From Pseudomonadota bacterium (GTDB lineage Bacteria; Pseudomonadota; Alphaproteobacteria; Azospirillales; Azospirillaceae), in contig JAEZID010000574.1 in the NCBI GenBank assembly GCA_023416195.1, positions 1-5,473 on the forward strand: a DNA stretch of 5,473 nt, in the 5' to 3' direction. Of the stretch, positions 5,034 to 5,473 are shown one piece after another. The translations under genes were made by a program, and so were the position numbers. The notes under the pieces were generated by a model that was given only the letters and a program-made list of their open reading frames with translations, made no database searches and was not told where the DNA came from. The stretch's first letter is position 1; every line of letters begins with the position of its first letter.

Positions 5034-5062
5034 AAAAAAAGCGGGGAGCCGGAGCCCCCCGC
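5034..5062 (-). terminator. Intrinsic terminator of the downstream icd/idp gene
   Basis: On the - strand, GCGGGGGGC (5062-5054) and GCTCCCCGC (5049-5041) form a 9-bp stem with one G-U pair and a TCCG tetraloop, followed at once by seven T (5040-5034). It lies 63 nt after the isocitrate dehydrogenase stop codon and only 35 bp before the Rossmann-protein start. It is the strongest terminator in the window. A second hairpin without T-run, CCCGGT/ACCGGG (5079-5084 and 5095-5100), sits between the stop codon and this terminator. Confidence 0.9.
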
Positions 5063-5125
5063 CGCAACCTTACCTCGACCCGGTGCCCCGTTTGACCGGG
5101 ACGCGGCGTCGCACCTGACTTTTTG

Positions 5126-5473
5126 TTACGCCCAGGCGGCCATTTTCTTTTGCAGGTTCTCGTCCAGCTTGTCGAGGAACTGCTTGGTGGTCAGCCAGGG
5201 CTGCTCCGGACCGATGAGGATGGCCAGATCCTTGGTCATGAAGCCGGACTCGACGGTCTCGACGCAGACGCGCTCCAGCGTCTGGGCGAACTTCACGACG
5301 TCCGGCGTGTTGTCGAACTTGCCGCGATAGGCCAGGCCCTGCGTCCAGGCGTAGATCGACGCGATCGGGTTGGTGGAGGTCTCCTTGCCCTTCTGGTGCT
5401 CGCGGTAGTGGCGGGTCACCGTGCCGTGGGCGGCCTCGGCCTCGACGGTCTTGCCGTCCGGCGTGACCAGCAC
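5126..5473 (-). CDS. icd: NADP-dependent isocitrate dehydrogenase, eukaryotic-type (3' end only)
   Basis: This is the C-terminal 115 residues of an isocitrate dehydrogenase of about 400 residues; the rest lies beyond the right edge. The stretch EAEAAHGTVTRHYREHQKG (fragment residues 11-29) is the cofactor loop of the homodimeric eukaryotic-type family. R21 and H22 correspond to the Arg-His pair that binds the 2'-phosphate of NADP in human IDH1. ETSTNPIASIYAWTQGL then follows, with a C-terminal FMTKDLAILIGP and FLDKL segment typical of the family. The enzyme makes 2-oxoglutarate and NADPH in the cytosol. It shares little sequence with the isocitrate dehydrogenase at 442-1887 and belongs to a different subfamily. 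The reading frame ends in MAAWA and TAA (5128-5126), and a strong terminator follows. Whether this copy or the other is the main TCA enzyme cannot be seen from the sequence. Confidence 0.95.
   Translation of the reverse strand: MLVTPDGKTVEAEAAHGTVTRHYREHQKGKETSTNPIASIYAWTQGLAYRGKFDNTPDVVKFAQTLERVCVETVESGFMTKDLAILIGPEQPWLTTKQFLDKLDENLQKKMAAWA

Noticed and set aside
4999..5067. N-terminal extension of the Rossmann protein to an upstream in-frame start.
   Set aside because: It would place the terminator hairpin and T-run inside the coding sequence, and the ATG at 4998 has its own AAGGA at proper spacing.
4234..5118. A 294-residue + strand open frame through exoD and the Rossmann gene.
   Set aside because: Gln/His/Arg-rich antisense shadow that runs straight through the intrinsic terminator; no domain recognised.

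Overview
The window is very GC-rich (roughly two-thirds G+C by eye), compactly coded, and uses GC-ending codons throughout. A GcrA cell-cycle regulator, a long Rickettsia/Thermus-type isocitrate dehydrogenase and a eukaryotic-type NADP isocitrate dehydrogenase point to an alphaproteobacterium. A Rhodospirillales genome such as Azospirillum is my best guess, from gene content only. I see no mobile element, CRISPR array, tRNA or rRNA, and no gene-free stretch longer than about 176 bp.

Layout, left half, all on the + strand: the 3' end of a CYP152-type cytochrome P450 (1-324); a 481-residue isocitrate dehydrogenase with the C-terminal extension of the Thermus/Rickettsia subfamily (442-1887); an ECF sigma factor (1968-2504) overlapping by one base a membrane-anchored anti-sigma factor (2504-3295); then a 176-bp regulatory gap and gcrA (3472-3840). 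Right half, all on the - strand, reading leftwards: the 3' end of a second, unrelated-subfamily isocitrate dehydrogenase (5473-5126), a strong intrinsic terminator (5062-5034), a small standalone Rossmann-fold protein (4998-4618), and an ExoD-family membrane protein (4527-3919) that converges on gcrA.

How the parts may work together: the sigma/anti-sigma pair is a self-contained envelope-signal switch with a plausible autoregulatory promoter (GGAAT, 17 bp, CGTC) just upstream. The gcrA leader carries a match to the DnaA-box consensus, a GANTC methylation site and a palindrome containing the CtrA-like half site TTAACC. These are the inputs known to control gcrA or to work with GcrA in Caulobacter. 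The two isocitrate dehydrogenases catalyse the same TCA-cycle step but belong to different subfamilies and probably differ in cofactor use. The first has Met at the position that normally discriminates NAD from NADP. No wholly new multi-gene system is evident. The most interesting items are the gcrA regulatory region, the paired isocitrate dehydrogenases with the odd cofactor residue, and the domain-sized Rossmann protein behind the terminator.
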